The notes under the pieces are model-generated. The model was not told where the DNA came from. It was given only the letters and a program-made list of their open reading frames with translations, and did no database searches. Of a stretch of DNA of 64,000 nt, positions 9,499 through 20,569 are shown piece after piece; within the stretch, counting starts at the first letter, position 1, and each line of letters starts with the position of its first letter. A program made the translations under genes and the position numbers. This DNA comes from Massospora cicadina (Eukaryota > Entomophthoromycota > Entomophthoromycetes > Entomophthorales > Entomophthoraceae): assembly GCA_022478985.1 (NCBI GenBank), contig JAKSZP010006720.1:103283-167282 (forward strand). The letters run 5' to 3'.

Positions 9499-10587
9499 TT
9501 ATCTAATGACCAGGAGCCACTTATGATCCGCGAACTTCTTGTAGTCTTCAATGGCTTTGGTGAGGTGTTCCTGCACCAAGGATTGAGTTAATATAATATG
9601 TTCAGCGTGATCCATGGCAGCCTGGACCTCAGGCCACAAGAGGGGTCTGACCAAAAACAAAGGATTGTAACCCAACGTCACTTCGTAAGGTGAAAACCCC
9701 ATAGATGCATGCGTTCCATTGGTATAAGTGAATTGAGCGAGGGAAAGGTCGTTGGCCCAGGTGTCCTGTGCGGCCACAGAATAACAATGTAGGTACCTTT
9801 TGAGGACTTGGTTGATTCACTCAGTCTGTCCATTGGACTGGGGATGGTACGCTGTGGAATGGCAGGGGGATATTTTTAGGATAGATTGAATTTAACTCCA
9901 AAACTGCGCTGTGAACTGTGAACCATGGTTGCTAATAATTTCCTGTTGGAGACCAAACATTGAGAACACATGACGCACAAAAAGGCGGGAAGTCTCCTCT
10001 GAAGTAATTGCAGATTTGTAAGGAATAAAGAGGGAAAGTTTTGTGAAACGATCCACCACCACCATCACCGCTGTGAACCCATTAGAGCAGGGGAGTTTGA
10101 CAATAAAGTCCACGGACACTGACGTCCATGGACCCTCCGCCTGCTGTAAGGGGTGTAAAAGGCCATTTCTTTTGGAGTGGTCTGTTTTAGCCTGAGCACA
10201 AGTAACGCAGTCGGCGATCCAGGCTGGAACTTTTTTTGTCAAACCCACCCAATTTTAGGTCCGTTTGATCAAATTGATGAATTTCTTAGTACCAAGATGA
10301 CCGACTGTGGGAAGATTGTGATGTGCGCAGAATACCTCAGTTTGGAAGGAGAGGGGAAACAAAACTTGTGACTGAAAATAAATAAGACCCTCCTTCAGTG
10401 AGTATAGGGAGTGTTTATGCTTCTGGTGAGATAACTGCTCAACCAGCTCCATGCCCTCAGGGCAGGCCATTTGACTGGCTAAGACCTGAGCAACTAATGG
10501 AGCGTCAGGGGCCAGAGTGACGGAAGAAATGACAGGGGGGACAATTGACAGGATTTGGGTGGCAGGAATCATGGTAACGAGATCCAC
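9499..10587 (-). pseudogene. Element D integrase
   Basis: Zinc-binding HHCC region (CAHHNLPTVGHLGTKKF, then DCVTCAQAK) at about 10180-10320. The catalytic core has SVDFIVKLP (first Asp), IISNHGSQF at the second site and YHPQSNGQTE at the third. The second catalytic residue is Asn where active chromoviruses have Asp; G to A changes explain it and the neighbouring His. A stop precedes INQVLKRYL. The C-terminal part covers LAQFTYTNGTHASMGFSPYE and leads into the chromodomain region. RNase H and RT lie upstream (to the right). Confidence 0.88.
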
Positions 10588-10599
10588 TACCTCCAGATC

Positions 10600-11150
10600 T
10601 GTGGATCAGTGAGAGGGGCTGCGACTGAGAAAATTGGGAAGTACATTGAGTGCACCTCCTATGAACTCATATTAGATTAAAACTGCACAGCTTCTAATAA
10701 GTTCAGGCTTGACGATGTGACAATTTTTGGGGTTTACAAAACTACAAGAGAGCCTGGTAGTCCATGCGGACCATTAACTCATGTTGAGTACCCTGTAACA
10801 GATACCTCCAATAGGTTAATGCCCAAGCAACGGCTGCCAACTCCTTGTCATAAATGGCCCAGGACTGCTCTGTAGAGGTGAACTTTGGGAATAATAGGTG
10901 ACCGGAAGTTCCAAGCTGTCATGCTCCTGGAGAAACACTGCCCCACGGCTACCAACAAGGTGTCACATGCAACAACATACAGCTTGGTGGGATCGGCGTG
11001 TTTCAAAATGGGAGGGGACACAAACACAGCTTTAATTGATTTGAATGCTTGTTGGCATTCAGCCATCCAGCAAAATGGTACATTTTTCCCTGTAAGGGGG
11101 TGGAGCGGGGCAGCAAGCTGGGAAAGTGATGGGGAGAACTTTTGTTAAGA
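10600..11150 (-). pseudogene. Element D RNase H region
   Basis: The segment AECQQAFKSIKAVFVSPPIL followed by HADPTKLYVVACD corresponds to the connection domain and first catalytic strand of Ty3-type RNase H. The usual TDAS reads CDTL. The rest runs through frames with several stops to the integrase. Order between RT and integrase supports the call; the domain is too decayed to list all catalytic residues. Confidence 0.65.
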
Positions 11151-11239
11151 AAATGATGTTTCCCAATAAACTTTATAGTTGTTTCTGGGTAGTTGGGGTT
11201 GGCCATTCCCAGATAGCATCCAACTTATTGTGAGGGATT

Positions 11240-11930
11240 GTGTAACCATCTTTAAGGATGAGGTTCAGGAGGAAGGTAACCTCCTCCTTATAGAACTCAC
11301 ACTTGAAAGGCTTGACAAACAAGCCTGCCTTATGCAGTGCAGCCACAACTGCTTCAAGTCAGTAATGTGTTGTTTGGGAGTTGGGGAATGAACCAGAATG
11401 TCATCGATATATGCAGCTGCGCAGGTAAACCAGAGGTCACCCAGTACATTGTCAATCATGCGTTGAAAGGTATCAGGAGCATTCTTCAGCCCAAAGGGCA
11501 TTACACGGAATTGGAAAAGTACCCCGCTTCATCCAGATTGCTGTTAACCATTATTGCCCTTTCATTACCCAAATCTGGTTGAATGCATTGAGGAGATCTA
11601 GCTTTGAAAACATCTGAGATTTGGCAATTGCTTAGCTTATCGTCTGTTCTAAAGGCAGGGGGTAGGAGTTGGAAAATGTGATTTTATTTAAGTGTTCATA
11701 GTACACACAGGGGCAGAGGGAACCATTGGCTTTTTAGCGAAGATGCTGGGAGATGCAACTGGAGAGGTCTCCTTGAACAACAACCCTTTTCTCAACATAT
11801 CGTCCAACCAGGTGTTGAGCGCAGCCTCCTCCTCTACTGTGTGGGGATACAACGGGCAGTTGATATTCACCAACTCCACCATCATACAAAAACCACAATC
11901 GAATCTAGTGTGGGGAGTCAAATGGTCCAC
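11240..11930 (-). pseudogene. Element D reverse transcriptase
   Basis: The palm domain shows MPFGLKNAPDTFQRMIDNVL and the active site YIDDILV with both aspartates kept. The upstream block has LDDMLRKGLLFKETSPVASP and FAKKP. Between them (about 11510-11690) the frame has several stops. Upstream lies the protease, downstream the RNase H. Motifs are closer to chromoviruses than to the YLDD elements around it, which agrees with the chromodomain. Confidence 0.85.
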
Positions 11931-12027
11931 CTTTTCAGAATCGAAAATGCTTTATTAGCGCATTAAACTTTCTGATATTGGATGGTATGCCAGTAGGGGA
12001 AACGAGGGACGTGACAGAACTGTGACC

Positions 12028-12727
12028 TTAAGCTTTCTTAAGAGTGTTAATTAGGGGGAACTCACCCTCCAGTTGATCATCAACGAATGACAGCATGTTG
12101 GACTCCAGGTGGATCATGACATGTTGCTGGCGACACCATCCCACTCCTAATAACACTGGAAACACCAAGTTCAGCAAAGCAGAGAAGCGGTCACAGAAGC
12201 TGAACTGGTGTATTGAAAATGTGACTGGAAGGCGAACCAAGTATGAGGTTTGGGAGGCTGTCAATGCAACCATCACTGGAGGGCCTGCATCCAGGGCAAG
12301 TTCCAATTGTTGGGCCAGTTCTACACTCATAATATTTCCCACATCTCCAGTGTACACCAGGGCCTCAAAGGAGACGTGATGGAACCCAACACTAATCTTC
12401 ATGGGTACTATGAAGTAAGCGGAGTTCTCTTTATTGGTAGTTGTGAATAAATCCAGTGATACCGAAGAGATGGTAGTGGGGTCAGGGGAAACCACTAAGC
12501 TTTTGTGGGGGTAAAATTATTGCAAGTTGGGATGTCAGATCCTACTGACATGGGTAAAATAGCCGCGGCAACTACGAGGTATGGGTTTAAAGTTTTGAGT
12601 GGAACTATATTATTGTGGACAGAGAAAATTTTCTTCATAATCTGGTTCAGTTGAAAAGGAGGGACCATTGCTGCGCCAATATCTATGAGAAAGGCGGAAA
12701 TGGTAAAGAATAATGGTTGGTCGATTA
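12028..12727 (-). pseudogene. Element D protease region
   Basis: The 155-codon frame at 12028-12495 holds FEALVYTGDVGNIMSVELA, a retropepsin active site in which the usual DSGA is replaced by TGDV, and PVLLGVGWCRQQ, the second family signature (LLG..W). Between 12495 and the 5' LTR a second fragment reads FLIDIGAAMVPPF, which also resembles a protease start but may be a Gag remnant. No zinc knuckle or capsid motif is found in this short space. Confidence 0.6.
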
Positions 12728-13866
12728 TGTCAGGCAAACAGCAAGTAAGAATTAGACTGGCCTGCCAGCCAAGATGCCAGAGCACCCAAGGCACTGCTGC
12801 AGGTATGACGGATATGAAATTGGAAAGGAGTTTCACCAATATCTGCCGGAGAGCCAGAATTTTGTACAGGCACAAAATTACATACCAGAAGATAAGGCCA
12901 TTAACCCAGAGGGGTATGAGAGTGCTGGCGGAAAAGGCGGTTTAGTTCTCAACATATAAAAACTAAATTTTTGGGGAAGATTTTTAATGGAAAATTTAAG
13001 GATGAAAAATTAACCAACAATTTTCTCAGTATGATGTGACTGATTAAATAGTAGTCGATTTAGAGGGGAAACAAGTTGAGATCAGGTCCTGCAAGTTCGA
13101 CCTAACCAGCAAATTGTTTGGGAATGGGGAACAGGTAATTTAACAGGGAACCAACACTGAAGAAATTGGTGGCAGGCTGAGTCACTGTTGGTTTGACCTT
13201 GAATGTCTGAACTGAGGATTGACTATGTTTCTGATAGTTGGCGCAAAGGCGTTTAGCCTGACAAGCAGCAGGAATCTATAAGGCCACCCCACATAGGGGC
13301 GGGCCCATTTGGTTGGAAACAGGTTTGGGATGCTCAACCAGCCAGTGCTCAGTCGCTGGGCCATTTGTTTGGTCAGTGGTGTTGCATCAGGCACAACACC
13401 TGATTTGCCAGTGGGAAGCTTCAAACCCTCGTCGATGGTGTCTGATAATGTTACCTGCCCGTTGGGGATGATCCCCGATAATTTTGGGATGGAGGTAATT
13501 TTTTCAATTGTCATATTAACCGAATTGAAACTGTCAGGCATTCCAGCTGATAGATTGGTCTTTATACCTTTTTGACCATTTGAAATCTGAACATCAGGCT
13601 GATTGCCGCACAAATTAGTTCTGATCGCTTTCATTTCAGCAATCTTGGTGCAGATTTCACTTATTCCCTGTAGCAGTTCTGCTGAGGTGAGTGTGGGTAC
13701 TGGGGGTGGGATCTGAAGCTGAAGAGCCGTTACCCAGCGCTCGTCTACCACGTGAGAGAGATTACCCTGAGTAATGAGAGGTACATCCATCCTCTTTGGT
13801 GCCTTCTTGCTTGTGAACAGGAAAATGGATCAATCAACACCCAGAGGACGTTCCCCAGGACTTACA
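12728..13866 (-). repeat. Element D 5' LTR with internal open frame
   Basis: 1139 bases from TGTCAGGCAAACAG to CTTACA. It contains a minus-strand open frame of 202 codons (13182-13790), which includes TSAELLQGISEICTKIAEMK, and a 61-codon plus-strand frame (12774-12959). The partner LTR has stops in both. A core of about 160 bases (13545-13705) is almost identical between the LTRs, while neighbouring parts differ strongly. Confidence 0.85.
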
Positions 13867-14493
13867 GTTGAGCAGTTAAGAGTGCGTTCATCTGTGCCTA
13901 TCCTCCTTACAAAACCTGCTCCCCCAGTACAACTTAACAAGCTTATCTCTCCTTCTAAGGAATCATCGCCCTGTAAAGTTGTAACAACCATATTCCCACA
14001 CAAGCTCACTAAAGCTGTTGTGCCTACCTCTTCAGCTAAGCTGGTAAATGCACACTCTATAGCTACCCAATCTTGTGGTGTCATCTCTCCTATCTCCATT
14101 ACAGCTCTGCCCGTTGCCTGGATACCCTTGGGGAGGAATCTGAGAGGTTATGATGAAGTTGGTTATTACATATTGGGTGCTCCTGCAGAAGTAGAAGTGC
14201 CTGATCATTTGAACGCTGGAGGAGTAGACGAGTCTACCATACCTGAGGAAACTTACCTCAGCCAAATTCTAGATTTTACACAAATTATTGACACTGCCAG
14301 TGATGGTGACCAATTCTTAGCTGGCTTGATACGCCCTCTTCAGCGAGTTCATCCCATAAAATTCATCATGGATAAATACCCGGAAACCACAAAAAAGCTA
14401 ACCACCACCTTTCAGCTCAAGGATGTATTAGCTTTATCACCTAAATTTGGAGGAACGCTCACTAAGGCTGAAGTGGTCATTCAAAAGGTTTGA
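13867..14493 (+). pseudogene. Element C gag, C-terminal part
   Basis: An open stretch of about 208 codons continues the polyprotein of C to the right of D. It is rich in Ser, Pro and Lys at first, then YDEVGYYILGAPAEVEVPD and an acidic region up to GTLTKAEVVIQKV. No zinc knuckle is seen. It corresponds in position to the Gag tail that precedes the protease. It is the longest intact part of C. No independent function can be assigned. Confidence 0.65.
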
Positions 14494-14880
14494 ATACTGG
14501 TCATCTGGACATCTGGCTCTCAGTCAATGCGATCTCCACTAAGCTTATTCAAGAAAATAAAGCTATCGCCTGTTTTGGAGTACAAGTAAGAGTTTGGAAC
14601 TGCTGGTACCAACAATAATCGTGCTATTGTAGCATACTCTTCCATTCCCATTTGAATTGGGAAGCTTATCCTATTAGCCCCTGCTGTGTTTTGGACAATA
14701 ACGCATATGATATGCTCATTGGTACTCAGTCTATGATTGAGTATGAAGGAATAATTAACCTGAAGCAAGGGGTCCTCTTGTTACTCAACTATGAAGTCCC
14801 TTTAGTTTTATCCGATAAAGAATCCCACAAGCATTAATACTCTTGCCTGATTGAATATCCTTTTCCAGATATAACCTTGT
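14494..14880 (+). pseudogene. Element C protease
   Basis: The retropepsin active site is recognisable around 14505-14540 if one extra base is allowed, followed by VNAISTKLI; elsewhere the family reads DSGSxxNVIS. The second signature is NAYDMLIGTQSMIEYEG (about 14700-14750), like YDLLL in element A. A stop follows the Gag frame. Identification rests on position between gag and RT plus these two motifs. Confidence 0.65.
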
Positions 14881-15299
14881 CATATACCACATCTGGTCGC
14901 AAATATAAAAATTACCTGATTCAATGGATGCCAGGGATGGTAACTCTTTTTATGCGGCTGATGAGATCTTGGTTAAGCCTGGTTAATAAATAAAGTGATT
15001 GACACCAAAATCACACTACAAATTTCACATCACTGTTTATTGCACCACGTAAGTATTGAGGGTGTTAGCCCCTTGGAGTCTCATGTTTTGCCTGGTATAT
15101 TAGACCCAGCCTATCAGAGGCCTATTACCCTTCTTCCAGAAAGCCTCACCGGAAAAGATATGATCATACGGAAAAACCAGGAGATTGGTAGAGGTTTCCT
15201 ACTCCCAGTAGAGGACAATGAACATATCCACTCTGTTGGCTCTATGTCGGATTTGGGAAACCATGGATAACATGGTGTACATTGACCAACGTTCATATC

Positions 15300-16004
15300 T
15301 TGGATGTTAACCCCAGAGGCTTTGGAGAAAGTTCATACCTTGCTGGATGAATATAATGACATCTTCTCAAATTGGATACCAACTATGTCCACATGAAGGG
15401 CTGGTGCTACTCCATTGATGTGGGTGAGTGCTCAGCCTAATTAGGTCCAAACCCTACTGTAAGTCAAAAGTGGAGAGATAACAAATGAGGGATGGAGCTC
15501 CAGCAGTTATTGCATGTGAGTTACTCGTTCCTTCTCAAAGCCCTTGGTCATCACCTCTCTTACTAATTAAAAAGAAAAATTGGAGGTCATCATATAGCTA
15601 AGTGATTACCGTAGGTTAAATACCCTCACTAAAAAGGATAATATCCTATCCCCTCGCATTGATGACGCCCTGGCCCAACTCTCTGGCTCTAACTTCTTCT
15701 CCGCTATAGACTTGGCCGGCTATTGCCGTGGAACTTTCCCCTCAAGACTAGGAGAAATGCGCTCTTATTTGTAGTGAAGGTCTCTTCCAACCCACACGAT
15801 TACCCCAAGGGTTGTGCAACGCACCTGCCTCTTTCCAGCGTGCAATGGATCACATCTTGCAGTACCTCAAGCTAACTTGTGTCATCATCTTGATGACATC
15901 ACGTCATTCTCTAAAACATTCAACAAACATCTTGATCACTTGAAGGAGGTGTTTCAACGGTTACATCAGTTTAATATAAAGTTAAAGCCCTCTAAGTGTA
16001 CCTT
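15300..16004 (+). pseudogene. Element C reverse transcriptase, left part
   Basis: Shows the RT N-terminal block with the TLTKKD-like stretch and a PRIDDALAQLSGS-type segment (about 15620-15690), then LPQGLCNAP (about 15800-15835) and an active-site stretch near 15880-15900. Many stops and shifts interrupt it. The frame stops at KPSKCT, where insertion N begins, and resumes at 17893 with the same SKCT codons because of the target duplication. RT copies RNA to DNA; this copy is dead. Confidence 0.8.
15989..16004 (+). repeat. Target-site duplication left of insertion N
   Basis: CCTCTAAGTGTACCTT is repeated exactly at 17893-17908. The RT frame of element C continues across the pair, which fixes the borders of N. 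Confidence 0.93.
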
Positions 16005-17892
16005 TCAATTTATTCGAGGTACGCCGACCAGGGACGGACAGTACTGAATCACAACACTCAAAACGACAAAACAAAACTACTCACCAGGTGGGAAGCAGAA
16101 ACCGCTAACCCACCATGGCAGAGGGTGAGGAGGGGTCGGGGGGTTGGTTTTCAGAAAGACTCTCCTCGATCAAGGGATGTTGGTTACAGTACTAGATCAG
16201 AGCAGAGAGCCAGGGCGTTGGGGCATCCGCATAGTGGGGGCGGAGGTCAGCGTAGTAGGAGTTTTTCACTTTCTCATTGAGAATATGACGGGAAAGTGTT
16301 TCAACAAAAGCTGCGAGAGAACTTCAGCTTCTTTGCGGGCTTCAGGAAGTTGGGTGAAAAGGGAGATACTGTGGCGGGTGATTTTTTGCTGAGGGGTTGA
16401 ATGAAGCAAGCGTTGTGACATTCATAACAGCAACTTCAGCATCATCAAATAGTTTTGAGATGTCACTGCAGGAGGTTCAGGAAGTTGAGGGGGAAGAAGA
16501 GGGTGGGCAGGCCATGCTGGAGCTGAGCCACTGACTGGGCCACCACGGTGCGTAGTTTCAGGCACTGAGGAGAGGCCACCGCAGCTAAGGCGATCTGGTG
16601 GTCACTTTGGAAGGGGGCTGTATTGAGCAGAGGAGCAAAATGGTGAGGGGTAGGGGTTTCATCAAAGTCAGGAAGGAAAAATTCTGCCTGACCATAATCG
16701 CTTTGGCAGAGAAATTGCCCTGTATGCTTACTAATGAGGACATTACCTGATTCGTCAGTCTCAGCCAATAGATCCCATGGATTTTGGTTCACTGGAATAG
16801 TGGCGTTCAAATTTGGGTGGGTGGGATTGGGCAAATGGGTGGCTGCTTGGGTGCCAATGGTGGTTCAAGCATTGCTTTGATTGGCTGGGGTAGATTTAGG
16901 TGGGAGAATGAGGCTGGAGGTTTTGGGGGGGCTAATTTTCCATGTGGGCCCACTGAACGAGATTGGAGGGTGGGAGTGGGCAGCAAAGCGCCCCATACTG
17001 AACCTCCAGAGGGGGGCTCAGAAGCCGCAGCAGCGGACTTGGCCTGAGGGCACACTTTTTTGCATGGTCGAGGCCAAAGCAGAGGGAACAAATCTGCCTA
17101 CCATTATCGACCCAAGACCAAAAGAAATGATCAGGCGCTGCAGCCACACTAGCGCGGGGTGGGATTTGTTGGGCTATGGTAGGGTGGTGTGGTATGATGG
17201 TGGCTTTTGCACGAGGAGCAGCAAGGCGCTCTGCACCAGATGGAATGGCAAAGATAAGGTTGGGCTGAGTGCCATAAGCCATGAGCCCCGCGACCAACTG
17301 GTCATACAAAACCTGGGGTGGAAGGTGGGATGGGAGATTTGCAAAGGATACCACCAGCGTGGTATCTGAAGGGAGGCGAGTACGGGTTGTGGGAATGGGG
17401 CTTTTTATAAATTAGAGGAGTTTGTGCTGCCGCTTCAGCATCCTCCTCAGATTGGAACCCAACGTCAAAGTAGCCTTTAAAAGGGCGGAAGTCTATAAAG
17501 CCATCTGGCGCAAAGGCCGCAGTGGCTAGGTCAATAATTGCCTTATCAGCATATGGGAACAAACGCCCATAGTCCACTCTGAGGCAATAGTGAATGGCGG
17601 AGCGAGGGAGGGCGAGAGGATGGGGGCGAGAAGGGTGGACGCGCGCCAGGTGGAGCGCTAAGTCCCGTGGGGGGACAAAACGGTTGGAAGCAGTGGGCGG
17701 GCTGTTTGAGCCCATCTGAACGCGCTTGCCCGTGGGGCGGAAAATGTTAGGTGGGGTGCACTGCTGCCCCACACTGGGGTGGCAGGCGTCGGAGCCAAGG
17801 ACATCAAAGAATAAGTTTGGGCAGATGGCTGTGGACAAATAAAACTTAAATTTAAAATCGCTCAAAAGTGACTTCAAGCGATAAAAGAAAGT
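16005..17892 (-). mobile_element. N: ORF1-only non-autonomous LINE derivative
   Basis: A 1.9-kb minus-strand insertion with an exact 16-bp target duplication, as made by LINE target-primed integration. Its 5' end (ACTTTCTTTTATCGC) and 3' end (GGTCGGCGTACC, then AATAAATT) match those of LINE1 and LINE2. Between them lies only an ORF1-like coding region; no endonuclease or RT is present. It is thus either an internal-deletion product or a lineage mobilised in trans by the LINE family. The 3' untranslated end resembles LINE1 for about 70 bases (16008-16080). Confidence 0.85.
16463..17877 (-). pseudogene. N ORF1-like protein with CCHC motif
   Basis: The frame opens at 17877 (191 codons, Pro-rich N-terminus, then YGRLFPYADKAIIDLATAAF and FKGYFDVGFQSEEDAEAA). 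It shifts near 17400 into VVSFANLPSHLPPQVLYDQL, and includes a zinc-knuckle-like ICSLCFGLDHAKKC at about 17065-17105. A last open part runs 16834-16463. The layout (RNA-binding domain, then CCHC) matches ORF1 of LINE1 at 31154, with low sequence similarity. ORF1 proteins bind element RNA. Two frameshifts break it, or the first may be an error in the copy. Confidence 0.7.
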
Positions 17893-18240
17893 CCTCTAAG
17901 TGTACCTTCTTCCAAAGAAATTTGGATTTCTCGGCCACTCCATCTCACAAGAAGGTATTCAGCCCATGCAGGAAAAGTTGAAGCCATTTTAAAGATGCCA
18001 GTCCCTAAAAATCTAAGGGATATTCAGGTATTTCTAGGGATGATGGGGTATTACCATCAGTTCATCCCTAAGCTCGCCCAACTCAGTGAGCTCTTATGCG
18101 TCTATTAACGTAGAATGCCCCTTTATTTTGAGGTGCTGAGCAAAAGGCCGCTTTTGAGACGTTGAAACAACTGCTACAACAACGTCCAGTCCTGAGACAC
18201 CCAGACTACAACAAACCTTTTATCCTATTTACCAACGCTT
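17893..18240 (+). pseudogene. Element C reverse transcriptase, right part
   Basis: Continues the RT thumb and connection after N. SKCTFFQ leads into GHSISQEGIQP and then LRDIQVFLGMMGYYHQFIP, which is conserved with element A (DIQVFLGMVSYYCQF). The connection ends with LKQLLQQRPVLRHPDYN. One frameshift near 18110. Together with 15300-16004 it forms one RT gene. Confidence 0.82.
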
Positions 18241-18660
18241 CAGACTATGCTGTTGGGCCATCTTAGCCCAATTAGATGAAAATGGTGTAGATCATCCAAT
18301 ATCCTATCTCAGTAAGATGCTGTCTAAAGCGGAGCGCAATTATAGTGTAACTGAGAAGGAGTGCCTCGCTGTTCTGTTAGCTGTGAAGCACTACCGCCCT
18401 TTTTTATATGGAACTGTCTTCACTGTGGTTACAGATCACACTTCATTAAAATGGTTACAAAACATGAAGGACCCTACTGGCTGGTTAGCTCGTTGGGCTC
18501 TAAAGCTCCAGACTTACAATATGAAGATTGAACACCGTTCTGGGACCCGTCACATGAATATTGACGGGTTGACTCGGTTGCCTGCCCTTCATTTGGACAA
18601 TAGTGAGGCGGAGAGGTTACACGACCTCTTAATGACCCCAAAGAATGGGAGGATGAAGAT
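18215..18660 (+). pseudogene. Element C RNase H
   Basis: Begins at ILFTNASDYAVG, where the first catalytic Asp of TDAS is changed to Asn. After a one-base shift the open frame 18317-18682 shows LSKAERNYSVTEKECLAVLL (catalytic Glu), VVTDHTSLKWLQ (Asp) and MNIDGLTRLPA (final Asp). Similar to the RNase H of element A over its whole length. The integrase follows directly. Confidence 0.88.
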
Positions 18661-18674
18661 GAGCCCATCCAGAA

Positions 18675-19790
18675 GATGTTAGCTCGGCACTGTCATAATA
18701 AAAAAGTAGAAAATGGAAAGTTGTATAAGCAGGTGGTATCAAAATGGCTGCCTTACCTTCATCCCTCAGAACGCATACCTGCTATCCTTGAAGCTCACTC
18801 CACCTTAGGGCATGGAGGGGCCTAGAAAACTTATGAGTGGATTAAGAATTGGTACTATTGGGATGGTATGATGGAGTCTATTGTTGACGTTTTGGAAGCT
18901 TGCCTTACATGTAACAAGCTATCCGGTTTCAAGACTAGATACCAGTATCAACCCACTACCACCAAACAACCGTTCCACACCATCAGTTAGATGTAGTAGG
19001 TCCCCTTTCTCAGTCTACTGCAGGAAATATGTTTATCCTAGTAGCTATTGATCATTTCACTAAGTGGGTGGAAGCGTTGGATCTTCCAGCTCAAACGGCC
19101 AAGGCCACAGCCAACTTTTTACATCAATACATTTTACTTGAAATGGGTGCCCCCAAATCTTACTCTGCGATAATGGCAAGAACTTTACCTCCAGAGTAGT
19201 CAAAATCCTGGCCAAGTCCATGGGGGCCCAACAAACTTTCTTGGCTCCATATAATCCCTCTACCAACGGAACTGTGGAGAGAGTCTATGGAACCTTGGTT
19301 TTCATTCTTTAAACTGGCCTCATCTGATCCTCTTCACTGGGATCAATATTTACCTAGTGCTCTTATGGCATACTGGATTAGTTATCACCGGATTTTGAAA
19401 ATGTCTCCATTCAATGTCTTGTATGGGTGGGAACCAGAATACATGTATACATAGTTAAGGATGTATTCTCTTCTAGAGTTGAGGAACTAGAGAAAGTTAT
19501 GAGAATATTGGCTCTGCGCATAATTCAACTCCAATATGAAACTAAGACCAATTTAGCCAAAACAGTAACAAAAGAAGGGCAGATTGCAAATGAGTTTCAA
19601 ACTCCCTTACCCACTTTCCAAGTTTCTGACATGGTGTTGTACTACCATAACAGCATCACGCCTGGAAGCGGTAAACTTGGGTCAATTTAGGAGGTTCCTT
19701 TTACCATCATCTACAAGAGAGGAAACAAGTACTCTATCAAAAATCTAGCTACTGGTATTACTATTAATCACGTACATGGCTGATTCCTCC
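18675..19790 (+). pseudogene. Element C integrase
   Basis: N-terminal zinc region: EAHSTLGHGG, a stop in place of Gln, KTYEWIKNWYYWDG, then ACLTCNK. Core: VGPLSQSTAGNMFILVAIDH, then a shifted stretch around the second Asp (about 19150-19190), and LPSALMAYWISYHRILKMSP (19345-19410) after the third site. The C-terminal part QVSDMVLYYHNSITPG (about 19620-19670) matches the family. Stops and shifts at five or more places. Ends just before the polypurine tract. Confidence 0.85.
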
Positions 19791-19815
19791 AGCCCTACTC
19801 GCCCACAACATTCTT

Positions 19816-19823
19816 GAGGGGGG
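19816..19823 (+). other. Element C polypurine tract
   Basis: GAGGGGGG sits immediately before the TG of the 3' LTR, the expected place for plus-strand priming. Confidence 0.85.
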
Positions 19824-20569
19824 TGATTTCAAACATTTACCTTTGCAGCACAAAAATAAGAATATTTTAGGTTGAGTTTCGCCAAAAAAGGAAAATGTTG
19901 GCCATTTGCGGTTCCCCAATGCCAATTTAAGCCACTTTAATGGAAATGTCGATGAGAATGGCCAAAAGACCCTGGCCAATTCTTAGGGGAGCCCTGTAAA
20001 TTGGGGTAACACCAGTTTGGAACCCGCATGGGAACATTTTATAATCAAACGATTGGATTTCACCAGTTGCACATTGGACTCTGGAGAGACCAGTGGAAGG
20101 TACTCCCCTAACCAGCACTGAGTCCTTCACCACACCTGCGCAGGGCCACTCCCTTTTCTAGGCATGGTGACAGACCCCCAAGGTGATAAATATTTCTCAA
20201 ACGGTGATTGGTTGGGGTACATCAAAACCCTGCCGCATGGGTATATTCTGCCCCAAAACCCCAATGTCAGTTTCCCAAAGATTATCTAAATTTCCCCTAT
20301 GATCTGATAGGATTGACTCCCATATTACCTAAATTGGAAAGCATCGCAGCTATTCCAAACCTATCTCTGAATCCCTTTGACCTTCAAAAATAATATAAAT
20401 ACTAGTCGTTGAAAATTGGAAAGGGATTGCTTCTCATTTTTTCCCCTGCACTCTTATCAAAATTTATTAAAGCCCAATTTTTATATTTATCTGTTTTTAT
20501 TTTTATTAAATCCTTTGTGGGATCCAGCGGTGTAGCACCAAGCGAGCATACCTGAGCTGGATTCCTACA
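19824..20569 (+). repeat. Element C 3' LTR
   Basis: 746 bases from TGATTTCAAACATTTACC to GATTCCTACA, followed by the target duplication ATCAG. It differs from the 5' LTR at many sites, mostly transitions, yet shares an almost unchanged block of about 140 bases (19966-20108). Confidence 0.9.

Larger units (their letters stand above)
7812..13866 (-). mobile_element. Element D: chromovirus-type gypsy element inside C
   Basis: Minus-strand element with LTRs at 12728-13866 (5') and 7812-8972 (3'). It has a protease, RT with YIDD, RNase H, integrase and a C-terminal chromodomain, hence a chromovirus. Only about 230 bases separate the 5' LTR from the protease-like region, so a normal gag is missing. 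I see no primer-binding site beginning TGG after the 5' LTR. Target duplications are not clear (AATAA against GTTGA). It sits in the gag region of C, whose frame resumes at 13867. Many stops make it inactive. Confidence 0.88.
6408..20569 (+). mobile_element. Element C: Ty3/gypsy retrotransposon with two nested insertions
   Basis: A complete insertion with 5' LTR 6408-7147, primer-binding site, gag, protease, RT, RNase H, integrase, polypurine tract and 3' LTR 19824-20569. The perfect 5-bp target duplication ATCAG (6403-6407 and 20570-20574) and the continuation of element B across it prove the borders. Without D (7812-13866) and N (15989-17892) it would be about 6.2 kb. All coding parts carry stops. 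Solo LTR M at 27884 belongs to the same family. Confidence 0.92.

Noticed and set aside
12774..12959. Plus-strand frame in the D LTR as a zinc-finger protein
   Set aside because: The Cys and His spacing fits no known knuckle, and the partner copy has stops; it could be chance.
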